Below, piece after piece: positions 33,122-40,673 of a stretch of 64,000 bases of DNA. The notes under the pieces are model-generated. The model searched no databases. It saw nothing but the letters and a program-made list of their open reading frames with translations, and had not been told where the DNA came from. The first letter of the stretch is position 1. Each line of letters starts with the position of its first letter. Source of the stretch: Paracoccus lichenicola (GTDB lineage: Bacteria > Pseudomonadota > Alphaproteobacteria > Rhodobacterales > Rhodobacteraceae); the NCBI RefSeq assembly GCF_009708075.1, contig NZ_WMBT01000004.1:186001-250000 (forward strand), given 5' to 3'. The position numbers were made by a program, and so were the translations under genes.

Positions 33122-34153
33122 ATGACCAACCTGCCGCGCCTCAGTGCAAGTGTCGCCATCACGCTGGCCTGCCTGCTGGCCCCGGTGGCCCAAGCGCAGG
33201 AAACCGCACCGGACGCAGCGACCCCGCCAGCCCAGGCCGAGGCCCCCGCGCAGCAGCCTGCGGCACCGGCAATGCCGGCCCCGGCTGTCCCCGCCCCCGC
33301 CGCAACGGCGATAGAAGCGGATCCCGCGCCTGCACCTGCCGCAACCGCCCCGGCGACCCCTGCCCAACCCGCGCCCGAACCCGTCGCCGAGTTCCTGCCG
33401 CAATCCATGCAGGACGCGCTGGCCCCGATCCTGACGCCGCCCGCGCGCGATCCGAACCTGCCCCACGACCTGTCGCCGATGGGCATGTTCTGGGCCGCGG
33501 ACATCGTGGTCAAGGCGGTGATGATCGGGCTGGCCTTCGCCTCCGTCATCACCTGGACGGTGCTGGTCGTGAAGGCGCTGGAGCTGTGGGGCGCAAGCGC
33601 CAGGGCGCAGAACGGCATCCGCCGCATCCAGCGCGCCGACAGCCTGGCCGCCGCCGTCGCCGCCAGCAACGGGCGGCGCGATGCGGTGTCGCGCATGATC
33701 CGCCAGGCCGCCGAGGAATACCGCCGCTCGCAGCCCGCGCTGGAAATCGCGGGCGACGGCGGCGTCAAGGAACGCGTCGATTCCCAGCTTGACCGGATCG
33801 AGGCCATCGCGGGCCGCCGCATGGGCCGGGGCACGGGCGTGCTGGCCACCATCGGATCGACCGCGCCCTTCGTGGGGCTGTTCGGCACCGTCTGGGGGAT
33901 CATGAACAGCTTCATCGGCATTTCCGAAAGCCAGACCACCAACCTCGCCGTCGTGGCCCCCGGCATCGCCGAGGCGCTGCTGGCCACCGCCATCGGCCTG
34001 GTCGCGGCCATCCCCGCCGTGGTGATCTACAACGTCTTCGCGCGCGGCATCACCGGCTATCGCCTGCGCCTTGCCAATGCCGCGGCGGGCGTGCGCCAAC
34101 TGGTCAGCCGCGACCTGGATTTCCGCGGCCTTGCCGCCAAGCCGGGGGAATAG
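33122..34153 (+). CDS. exbB: TonB-system proton channel protein ExbB, with long periplasmic extension
   Basis: A 343-residue MotA/TolQ/ExbB protein. A Sec signal peptide (MTNLPRLSASVAITLACLLA...AQAQ) is followed by an Ala/Pro-rich periplasmic segment to about residue 110. Three transmembrane helices come next (MFWAADIVVKAVMIGLAFASV; VLATIGSTAPFVGLFGTVWGIM; LLATAIGLVAAIPAVVIYNVF). GSTAPFVGLFGTVWGI is the family signature. It powers TonB with ExbD. AAGGAA precedes the ATG at 33122; exbD follows after 3 bases. Confidence 0.94.
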   Translation: MTNLPRLSASVAITLACLLAPVAQAQETAPDAATPPAQAEAPAQQPAAPAMPAPAVPAPAATAIEADPAPAPAATAPATPAQPAPEPVAEFLPQSMQDALAPILTPPARDPNLPHDLSPMGMFWAADIVVKAVMIGLAFASVITWTVLVVKALELWGASARAQNGIRRIQRADSLAAAVAASNGRRDAVSRMIRQAAEEYRRSQPALEIAGDGGVKERVDSQLDRIEAIAGRRMGRGTGVLATIGSTAPFVGLFGTVWGIMNSFIGISESQTTNLAVVAPGIAEALLATAIGLVAAIPAVVIYNVFARGITGYRLRLANAAAGVRQLVSRDLDFRGLAAKPGE

Positions 34154-34156
34154 GCC

Positions 34157-34612
34157 ATGGCAGGCGGGATCCGCGACAACGGCGACGACCTGGTCGAGAA
34201 CCACGAGATCAACGTCACCCCCTTCATCGACGTGATGCTGGTCTTGCTGATCATCTTCATGGTCGCGGCGCCGCTTGCGACGGTCGATGTGAACGTCGAT
34301 CTGCCTGTGTCGAACGCCACGCCCGCCCAGCGTCCCGACCAGCCGGTCTATGTGACCGTGAAGCCGGACCTGACGCTGGCCCTGGACAACACCGACATCG
34401 CGCCGGGCGGGTTGGCCACGGCCCTGGCGGCGGCGACCGGGGGCGACCGCGAGCAGCGCATCTTCCTGCGCGCCGACCGCGCCGTCGCCTATGGCGACCT
34501 GATGGACGTGATGAACACCCTGCGCGACGCGGGTTACCTGAAGATCGCGCTTGTGGGGCTTGAATCGACGACGGCAGCCGTGCCGCCTGCCGCCCCCGAG
34601 CCTGCCCGATGA
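34157..34612 (+). CDS. exbD: TonB-system proton channel protein ExbD
   Basis: A 151-residue protein with a single N-terminal transmembrane helix carrying the proton-conducting aspartate: EINVTPFIDVMLVLLIIFMVAAP near residues 17-40. The periplasmic domain has VYVTVKPDLTLALDN and IFLRADRAVAYGDLMDVMNTLRDAGY. Forms the proton channel with ExbB. Its stop overlaps the tonB start (ATGA). Confidence 0.94.
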   Translation: MAGGIRDNGDDLVENHEINVTPFIDVMLVLLIIFMVAAPLATVDVNVDLPVSNATPAQRPDQPVYVTVKPDLTLALDNTDIAPGGLATALAAATGGDREQRIFLRADRAVAYGDLMDVMNTLRDAGYLKIALVGLESTTAAVPPAAPEPAR

Positions 34613-35490
34613 GCGGGCGCGCCAGCCGCCTGATCCGCGAGGGCGCGCTGTGGGGCGGCGCCTCGGTCCTGGTGCTGGCGCTGCATCTGGGCGGGGCCTT
34701 GTGGATCATGCGCCAGGCCGAGGCCGCCGCCCCGCCGGGCCTGCCCGCACCCGTCTTCATCGACCTGGCCCCCGCCGAGGAAGTGGCTGAGGAACCGGCG
34801 GTCCCGACCGAGGAGCCGGTCCAGGAGGCCGCCGAGGAGCCTGTGGAGCCGGAACCGCAGCCCGAGCCGGAACCCGAGGAGGTGGCAGAACCGCTGGACC
34901 TGCCGCCCCTGCCGCAGTTGGAACCGCTGGACGACATGGCCGACCTGTTCCCGCCCGCGCCGCCGGACCTGGACGCCCCGCCCGAGGTGGTGCTGAACAC
35001 GTCCGCCCGCCCGCAGCGCCGCCCCGAACGCGAGCCGGAACCAGAGCCGCAGCACCAAGCCGAACCCCGCCGCGAACGCCGCGAACCCGAGCCGCAGCGC
35101 CAGGCCGAACCCCGCCGTCAGGAACAGCCCGCGCCCCGGCAGCAACAGCAGGCGCGCAGGGTCGAACAGGGGCAACAGGGCGCCACCGGCAGAACCGGGG
35201 CCAGCGCGCAGCAGATCGCCCGAGACGAGGCAAGCTGGAAACAGCAGGTCGGGGTCTGCCTGTTGCGGTCAGCCTCTCGGGTTTCGGGGGCAAGCGGGGC
35301 ACGAAGCACGGTGGCCCTGGTCATCGCGCGCAACGGAAGGGTCCAGTCCGCGTCGCTGACCGCCTCGACGGGAGATCCCCGGGTCGATCGGGAAATCTCG
35401 CGCGCCATGGGCCGCGCCCGTTGCCCCGCGGCGCCTTCCAGCCTGACGAAGGCGGCTTACCAGTTCTACCAGCCGTTTGCGATCCAGTGA
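34609..35490 (+). CDS. tonB: Energy transducer TonB
   Basis: A 293-residue protein. The N-terminal transmembrane helix (GASVLVLALHLGGALWIM) contains a central histidine as in TonB proteins. Residues about 50-200 are a long Pro/Glu- then Arg/Gln-rich periplasm-spanning linker. The C-terminal TonB domain (STVALVIARNGRVQSASLTA, DREISRAMGRARCP, FYQPFAIQ) contacts outer-membrane receptors. Translationally coupled to exbD. No TonB-dependent receptor lies in the window. Confidence 0.93.
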   Translation: MSGRASRLIREGALWGGASVLVLALHLGGALWIMRQAEAAAPPGLPAPVFIDLAPAEEVAEEPAVPTEEPVQEAAEEPVEPEPQPEPEPEEVAEPLDLPPLPQLEPLDDMADLFPPAPPDLDAPPEVVLNTSARPQRRPEREPEPEPQHQAEPRRERREPEPQRQAEPRRQEQPAPRQQQQARRVEQGQQGATGRTGASAQQIARDEASWKQQVGVCLLRSASRVSGASGARSTVALVIARNGRVQSASLTASTGDPRVDREISRAMGRARCPAAPSSLTKAAYQFYQPFAIQ

Positions 35491-35545
35491 CGCAGGGACC
35501 TCTGCCTCTGGGCTGGCGATGACGGTGCAGGTCCGTCGAAGAAGG

Positions 35546-35611
35546 CGGGGGGCCGTCTGCCCCCCGGTCCCTGCGGGACTCCCCCCGAGGATATTTGGGC
35601 AAAGGTGAAAG
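35546..35611 (+). repeat. Hairpin plus conserved 23-bp tail, copy 2
   Basis: CGGGGGG-ccgtctg-CCCCCCG (35546-35566) is followed by a small GTCCC-tgc-GGGAC hairpin (35567-35579), a C-run and the same 23-bp tail as copy 1 (35589-35611, containing ATATTTGGGCAAAGGTGAAA). It lies 55 bases after the tonB stop, so it is a likely terminator region. No gene starts in this copy. Confidence 0.75.
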
Positions 35612-35642
35612 GTTTTTGGGACGGGCACGGGCCGAGGCGCGG

Positions 35643-35776
35643 TGGTGCGTGCGAGCACGCACCCTACGGGGGCCTTGGGGGCATGGCGGGCGCGCTTTGG
35701 GCGTGGGGCCGCTTTCGACCGGGCGGTTCCGGTCCCATTGCCCGTCGTGACCTCTCTGCTGGCATGGCGCATGACG
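35643..35776 (-). pseudogene. Decayed tandem copy of the 3' end of the MORN gene
   Basis: This stretch aligns with 35799-35953, the end of the adjacent MORN gene plus its hairpin. Both start with the same GTGCGTGC hairpin and CTACGGG and have GCCGCTTTCGACC. Both then continue through GGTTC(C/T)GGTCCCATT, GACCTCTC(T/C)GCTGGCAT and GCGCATGACGC. Read on the minus strand it still gives VMRHASREV against VMRYASGEV in the gene. A one-base loss (CATTGCCCG against CATTGGCCCG) then shifts the frame. It is a non-functional partial duplication. Confidence 0.8.
35644..35667 (-). repeat. REP-like element, type 1 (GTAG foot), copy in duplicate
   Basis: On the minus strand this reads GTAG followed directly by GGTGCGTGC-tc-GCACGCACC, a perfect 9-bp stem. 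A GTAG tetranucleotide at the foot of a palindrome is the hallmark of REP sequences mobilised by RAYT transposases. It sits between the convergent tonB and MORN genes. Confidence 0.65.
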
Positions 35777-35799
35777 CTACAGTTCCGCCGGGGCGCAAT

Positions 35800-35823
35800 G
35801 GTGCGTGCGAGCACGCACCCTAC
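35800..35823 (-). repeat. REP-like element, type 1 (GTAG foot), at MORN gene end
   Basis: Identical to the copy at 35644-35667. The last three bases of the foot, read on the minus strand, supply the TAG stop codon of the MORN gene (35820-35822), so the coding end and the element are fused. Confidence 0.65.
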
Positions 35824-37262
35824 GGGGTGGGGGCCTCGGGGGGCATGGTTGGGGCTTCGGTCGTCTGGCCCTGGGGGGCGGGGCCGCTTTCGACCAGGCG
35901 GTTCTGGTCCCATTGGCCCGCCGCGACCTCTCCGCTGGCATAGCGCATGACGCCCTGGCCCTGGCGCTTGCCCGCGACGAAGCTGCCCTCGTAACGGTCG
36001 CCGCTGGCATAGGTCGCCACGCCCGTGCCGTCGATTTCCCCGGCCTTCCAGCCGCCTTCATAGACGAAGCCGTCGGGCGTGGTCAGCTTGCCGGGGCCTT
36101 CGCGCAAGCCGTTCACGAAGCTGCCGGTATAGACGGTGCCGTCGGGATAGGTGGCCTGCCCCTCGCCATGGCGCTGGCCGTCCTGCCAAGCCCCCGTATA
36201 GACATAACCGTCGGGATAGGTCATGCGCCCCTGGCCGTGGTTGCGGGCGTTGCGGAAGCCGCCTTCATAGACCATGCCGTTGGCATAGGTGGCCTTGCCC
36301 TCGCCCTCGATCACGCCGGCCTTCCATTGGCCGGAATAGCTGGCCCCGTCGGGATAGGTGATGGTGCCCGTGCCGTCGGGGCGGTCGGCCTTCATCCCGC
36401 CGGTATAGACCGAGCCGTCGGGATAGGTGATCTGGCCCTGGCCCTCCATCCGGCCCTCGACCCAACTGCCGGTATAGACATAGCCGTCTGCGCCGGTGAA
36501 GGTGCCCTGGCCGTGGCGGCGATCAGACTTGAAGGCGCCGTCATAGACATCGCCGTTGGCATAGGTGGCGACGCCCTGCCCTTCGCGCTTGCCGTTCAGC
36601 ATCTGGCCCTCGTAGCGGTCGCCCGAGCCCTGGACCAAGACGCCCGTGCCCGACATCTGCCCCGCCGACCAGATGCCGTCATAGACCAGCCCGTCGGCCA
36701 TGGTCAGCCGGCCCTTGCCCGCGCGCTGGCCCGCCAGCATCCCGCCCTCATAGACCGCGCCGTCGGGATAGGTGATCCGGCCCTGGCCTTCCTTGACGCC
36801 CGCGTTCCAGTCGCCTTCGTAGCGATAGCCGTTGGGCTGCGTCAGCACGCCCTTGCCCTGGTGCAGGCCCTTGACAAAATCGCCGGTATAGACCGAGCCA
36901 TTGGCATAGCGCGCCACGCCTTTGCCGGTGATTTCCCCCGCGACCCAGTCGCCTTCATAGGTGCCGCCATCGGCATAGGTGATGGTGCCGGTGCCGTTGG
37001 GCTTGCCCTCGGCGAACTGGCCTTCATAGACCGAGCCGTTGGGAAAAGTCGCGCGGCCCTGGCCCAGGATCTCGCCCTCGACCCAATCGCCTTCGTAGCG
37101 ATAGCCATTCGGCAGCGCATAGCTGCCCTGTCCGTGCTGGCGGCCGTTGCGGAAGGTGCCCTCATAGACGCCGCCGTCGTCGTATTGCTTGGTGACGACC
37201 TGCGCATCCGCTGCCGTTCCTGCCACCAGCGCCAGCACAGCCGCCCAACTTGCCGCCTTCAT
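35820..37262 (-). CDS. Exported MORN-repeat protein
   Basis: A 480-residue protein with a Sec signal peptide (MKAASWAAVLALVAGTAADA) and then 18 consecutive 23-residue MORN repeats in exact register (YEGxWxxGxxxGxGxxTYxNGxx, residues about 27-440). It ends with a degenerate repeat AAGQWDQNRLV and a Pro/Thr-rich tail. MORN repeats form elongated beta-strand rods that bind lipid headgroups or proteins; the bacterial role is unknown. I chose the ATG at 37262 because it starts the signal peptide and AAGGG precedes it. Its 3' end was partly duplicated downstream (35643-35776), and its stop lies in a REP-like hairpin. The 69-bp DNA repeats make it prone to copy-number change. Confidence 0.9.
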   Translation of the reverse strand: MKAASWAAVLALVAGTAADAQVVTKQYDDGGVYEGTFRNGRQHGQGSYALPNGYRYEGDWVEGEILGQGRATFPNGSVYEGQFAEGKPNGTGTITYADGGTYEGDWVAGEITGKGVARYANGSVYTGDFVKGLHQGKGVLTQPNGYRYEGDWNAGVKEGQGRITYPDGAVYEGGMLAGQRAGKGRLTMADGLVYDGIWSAGQMSGTGVLVQGSGDRYEGQMLNGKREGQGVATYANGDVYDGAFKSDRRHGQGTFTGADGYVYTGSWVEGRMEGQGQITYPDGSVYTGGMKADRPDGTGTITYPDGASYSGQWKAGVIEGEGKATYANGMVYEGGFRNARNHGQGRMTYPDGYVYTGAWQDGQRHGEGQATYPDGTVYTGSFVNGLREGPGKLTTPDGFVYEGGWKAGEIDGTGVATYASGDRYEGSFVAGKRQGQGVMRYASGEVAAGQWDQNRLVESGPAPQGQTTEAPTMPPEAPTP

Positions 37263-37383
37263 CACCACGTGCCCTTCGTCTTTTGCCCATGGTCTAGCGC
37301 AGCGGACCCCCTTGCGCAAAGCCCGACTTTTCCTTTCGCGTCCCCTCGCCTATCACGGGGCCGAGAGAACCAGGGGCCTGACC

Positions 37384-39042
37384 ATGACGAACCGTTTCCG
37401 CCTGACCATCGGCCAGCTGAACGCCACCGTGGGCGACCTGCAGGGCAACGCGGACAAGGCGCGCCGGGCGTGGGAGGAGGCGCGCGACGCAGGCGCCGAC
37501 ATGCTGGCCCTGCCCGAGATGTTCATCACCGGATACCAGACCCAGGATCTGGTGCTGAAACCCGCCTTTACCCGCCAGGCCGAGGAGGAGATCGCGGAAC
37601 TGGCCGCCCTTTGCACCGGCGGTCCGGCCCTTGCCATCGGCGGGCCGTGGCAGGACGGCGAGCGGCTGTATAACGCCTACTGGGTCTTCAAGGACGGCGC
37701 GCTGGTGGCCCGCGTGCTGAAGCACCGCCTGCCCCACAAGCAGCTGTTCGACGAATTGCGCCTGTTCGACAGCGGCCCGATCAGCGGTCCCTATCCGGTG
37801 GCGGGGGCGCGCATCGGATCGCCCATCTGCGAGGACGGCTGGTCCCCCGACGTGGCCGAGACCCTGGCCGAGACGGGGGCCGAGATCCTGGTGGTGCCCA
37901 ATGGCAGCCCCTATCACCGGGACAAGCTGGACCTGCGCATGGGGCACATGGTGGGCCGCGTCGTGGAAACCGGGCTGCCGCTGGTTTACGTCAACATGGT
38001 GGGCGGGCAGGACGACCAACTTTACGACGGGGCGAGCTTCGTGCTGAACCCCGGCGGGCACAAGGTCGTGCAACTGCCGCCCTTTCAAGAAATGCTGGCC
38101 CATGTCGATTTCACGCTGACGGATGAAGGCTGGCGCGCGGAACCGGGGTTGATGGCGCCTCAGCCCGACGCATGGGAACAGGATTACCAGGCGATGACGC
38201 TGGGCCTGCGCGAATACCTGCGCAAGTCCGGGTTTTCCAAGGTGGTGCTGGGGATGTCGGGCGGGATCGATTCCGCGCTTGTGGCCACCATCGCCGCCGA
38301 TGCCATCGGGCCTGAAAACGTCCATTGCGTGATGCTGCCCAGCGAATACACCTCGCAAGCCAGCCTGGACGACGCCGCCGATTGCGCGGCGCGCCTTGGC
38401 GTGCGGCTGGACACCGTACATATCGAGGGCGCGCGCGATGCCGTGGGCGATGCGCTGGCGCATCTGATGGCAGGCACGCAGCCCGACATCACCGAGGAAA
38501 ACATCCAGTCCCGCCTGCGCGGGGTGATGCTGATGGCGATTTCCAACAAGTTCGGCGGGATGCTGCTGACCACCGGCAACAAGTCCGAGGTCGGCGTGGG
38601 CTATGCCACGATCTATGGCGACATGGCGGGCGGGTATAACCCGATCAAGGATCTCTACAAGACCCGCGTGTTCCAGACCTGCCGCTGGCGCAACGCCAAT
38701 CACCGCGACTGGATGATGGGCCCGGCGGGCGAAGTGATCCCGCCCCGGATCATCGCCAAGCCGCCCTCGGCGGAACTGCGCCCCGACCAGAAGGACGAGG
38801 ACTCGCTGCCCCCCTACGAGGTGCTGGACGCGATCCTGGAAGGGCTGGTGGAACAGGACCTGTCCCTGCGCGACCTGGTGGACCAGGGCTTTGACGCGGA
38901 CACGGTGCGGAAGGTCGAAAAGCTGCTTTATGGCAGCGAATGGAAGCGGTATCAGGCGGCACCCGGGCCGCGGATCTCGACCAAGGCGTTCTGGCTGGAC
39001 CGGCGCTATCCGCTGGTGAACCGCTGGCGGGACAGGCTGTAG
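37384..39042 (+). CDS. nadE: Glutamine-dependent NAD+ synthetase
   Basis: A 552-residue enzyme. The N-terminal nitrilase-type glutaminase domain has catalytic residues in LALPEMFITGYQ (Glu), KHRLPHKQLFDE (Lys) and GSPICEDGWSPD (Cys near residue 148). The C-terminal synthetase domain has the ATP loop VLGMSGGIDSALVATIAADA near residue 290 and LLTTGNKSEVGVGY. It makes NAD+ from deamido-NAD+ using glutamine. The ATG at 37384 begins MTNRFRLTIGQLN. Divergent from the MORN gene by 121 bases. Confidence 0.96.
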   Translation: MTNRFRLTIGQLNATVGDLQGNADKARRAWEEARDAGADMLALPEMFITGYQTQDLVLKPAFTRQAEEEIAELAALCTGGPALAIGGPWQDGERLYNAYWVFKDGALVARVLKHRLPHKQLFDELRLFDSGPISGPYPVAGARIGSPICEDGWSPDVAETLAETGAEILVVPNGSPYHRDKLDLRMGHMVGRVVETGLPLVYVNMVGGQDDQLYDGASFVLNPGGHKVVQLPPFQEMLAHVDFTLTDEGWRAEPGLMAPQPDAWEQDYQAMTLGLREYLRKSGFSKVVLGMSGGIDSALVATIAADAIGPENVHCVMLPSEYTSQASLDDAADCAARLGVRLDTVHIEGARDAVGDALAHLMAGTQPDITEENIQSRLRGVMLMAISNKFGGMLLTTGNKSEVGVGYATIYGDMAGGYNPIKDLYKTRVFQTCRWRNANHRDWMMGPAGEVIPPRIIAKPPSAELRPDQKDEDSLPPYEVLDAILEGLVEQDLSLRDLVDQGFDADTVRKVEKLLYGSEWKRYQAAPGPRISTKAFWLDRRYPLVNRWRDRL

Positions 39043-39084
39043 GGGGATGGCGGGGTGGAAGCCTGCCGTCTTGCAGCGTCTCGC

Positions 39085-39302
39085 GGTGGGGTGAAACCCC
39101 ACCCTGCCGGCCTGTGGTATTTCTCGCGGTAGGGTAACACCCCACCCGACGACCGCGCCGACCCGTAGGGTGGGGTTTCACCCCACCATCCGTCACCCCA
39201 CCATCCGTCGCCCCGCCAATTTCCGCGCGGCCATGGTCCTTCGCGGTGGCGAACCCCCACCCCACGACCACGCCGACCCGTAGGGTGGGGTTTCACCCCA
39301 CC
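39085..39302. repeat. Cluster of REP-like elements, type 2 (GGTGGGG hairpins)
   Basis: Four recognisable members in the gap between the convergent nadE and oxidoreductase genes. Two are intact on the plus strand: GTAG then GGTGGGG-tttca-CCCCACC at 39165-39187 and 39280-39302. They lie in a direct repeat of about 45 bp, 115 bp apart. One is inverted with foot GCAG at 39085-39107. One is decayed, GTAG-GGT...CCCCACC, at 39129-39146. A 15-bp tandem (CCCCACCATCCGTC plus A or G) fills 39181-39210. A further decayed arm follows TCGCGGTGGC near 39241. Confidence 0.72.
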
Positions 39303-39316
39303 GCCCCCGACGCGAC

Positions 39317-40276
39317 CTATCCCGCCGCGTTCACCAACTCCCGCGCCGCCATGTCCAGGAACGCGTCCTGGTCGCGCCCGACATTGTGGACGAAGATCGT
39401 GTCCACGCCCAGGTCGGCCATGGCCTGCAAGTCCGCGCGGTGCAGGCCCGGATCGGCCGACACGCGGACCGAGCGGCCGATCTGATCGGGTCCGACGAAC
39501 TGCCCCAGCAGGTCGAAATCGGACGGGCGGCGGATGTCCCAGTTGATCTCTCCGCCGATGGCGACCGGCGCCCATTGGTCCAGCGCGTTCGCCATGGCCT
39601 CGTCCTGCGTGCCGGCCCAGGAAATCGTGTGCTGGATGTGGACGGGCTTGCCCGCGCCCCCGCCTTCGCGAAAGGCCTCGATCACCGGGCCGACATTGGC
39701 CGGGTCGCCGCCCAGGGTCAGCAGGCCGTCGGCCCAGCCTCCCAGAAGGCGCGCGGTTTCGGGGGTCGCTGCGGCGCCGAACAGGGGCGGCGGCGTGTCG
39801 GGCAGCGACCAGAGCCGCGCCTCGATGACGGTGATGCGGCCGCGATGGGTGACCGTCTCGCCGCGCAACAGGGCGTGCATCACGTCAAAGCACTCCTTCA
39901 GCCGCGCGTTCCTTTCGGGCTTGTCGGGCCAGGTCATGCCGGTCATGGCCTCGTTCAAGGCCTCGCCCGTGCCCAGGGCCACCCAGAAGCGGCCGGGGAA
40001 CATCTGCTCCAGCGTCGCCGCCGCCTGCGCCATCACCGCCGGGTGATAGCGATAGCCCGGGGCCGCGATGTTGCCGAAGGGCACGCTGGTGGCCTGCATC
40101 GCCGCGCCCAGCCAGGTCCAGGCATGGCCGGAATGGCCCTGGCGCGTGCTCCAGGGCTGGATGTGGTCCGAGCACTTGATCGCGGCAAAGCCCGCCGCCT
40201 CGGCCCGGATCGCCAGATCCCGCAGGGTGCCGGGCGCATGTTGTTCGTGCGAGGCATGGTATCCGATGCGCGTCAT
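39317..40276 (-). CDS. Luciferase-like (LLM class) flavin oxidoreductase
   Basis: A 319-residue TIM-barrel oxidoreductase of the bacterial luciferase/F420-dependent superfamily. The N-terminus TRIGYHASHEQHAPGTLRDLAIRAEAAGF and the barrel stretches GAAMQATSVPFGNIAAPGYRYHPAVMAQ and FPGRFWVALGTGEALNE resemble the subgroup predicted not to use F420 (TIGR03885-type); this subgroup call is from memory. Reaction unknown. The ATG at 40276 follows AAGGAA. It is separated by 397 bases from the ssu-like operon on the same strand, so likely an independent unit. Confidence 0.82.
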   Translation of the reverse strand: MTRIGYHASHEQHAPGTLRDLAIRAEAAGFAAIKCSDHIQPWSTRQGHSGHAWTWLGAAMQATSVPFGNIAAPGYRYHPAVMAQAAATLEQMFPGRFWVALGTGEALNEAMTGMTWPDKPERNARLKECFDVMHALLRGETVTHRGRITVIEARLWSLPDTPPPLFGAAATPETARLLGGWADGLLTLGGDPANVGPVIEAFREGGGAGKPVHIQHTISWAGTQDEAMANALDQWAPVAIGGEINWDIRRPSDFDLLGQFVGPDQIGRSVRVSADPGLHRADLQAMADLGVDTIFVHNVGRDQDAFLDMAARELVNAAG

Positions 40277-40438
40277 GGGGGCCGTTCCTTCCATCTGGTC
40301 CTGGCTGCAATCACCCGGGACGGCCGGAAGTTCCCGCAAGGATGGCGGAAGAACGCGGCCCTTCGAGGCGTGGGGGCAGGCTTGGGGCGGATCGGCATCC
40401 AGCAGATATGGGACACCGTGCCTGACCGGGCGGGATCA

Positions 40439-40640
40439 GGAAACGCGACCAGCGTTTCCCCCGCCCGCTTCCCGACATTGCCGCCAGAGACGGCGCAGCC
40501 CCGCGACCACGAAAGGCCAGCGCCCGACCCAGGGGGGCGAGAAGCGCCCGCCGGGGGCGGGGCGGGCGCTGGCCGGGCCTTCGAGGCCCGGCGGTTCTGG
40601 TTGCGATGTTCCGCGGTGGCGAAGGCGATGGCCTTCGCCA
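40439..40640. repeat. Cluster of perfect palindromes between oxidoreductase and ABC ATPase genes
   Basis: The 397-base gap 40277-40673 holds no gene but has four perfect dyads. GGAAACGC-gacca-GCGTTTCC is at 40439-40459. GGCCAGCGCCCG (40515-40526) pairs with CGGGCGCTGGCC (40563-40574). CCGGGCC-ttcga-GGCCCGG is at 40573-40591, and TGGCGAAGGC-gatg-GCCTTCGCCA at 40617-40640. The rightmost one is 33 bases beyond the ssuB-like stop and could terminate that operon, though no T-tract follows. The rest may be mRNA-structure or REP-like elements without a GTAG foot. Confidence 0.6.
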
Positions 40641-40673
40641 ATCCTAGGGCCAGGGATTGAAGGTCGGTCTGCC

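Noticed and set aside
39085..39302. Repeated palindromes as a possible CRISPR array
   Set aside because: Spacing is irregular, units differ in orientation, no uniform spacers exist and no cas genes are near.
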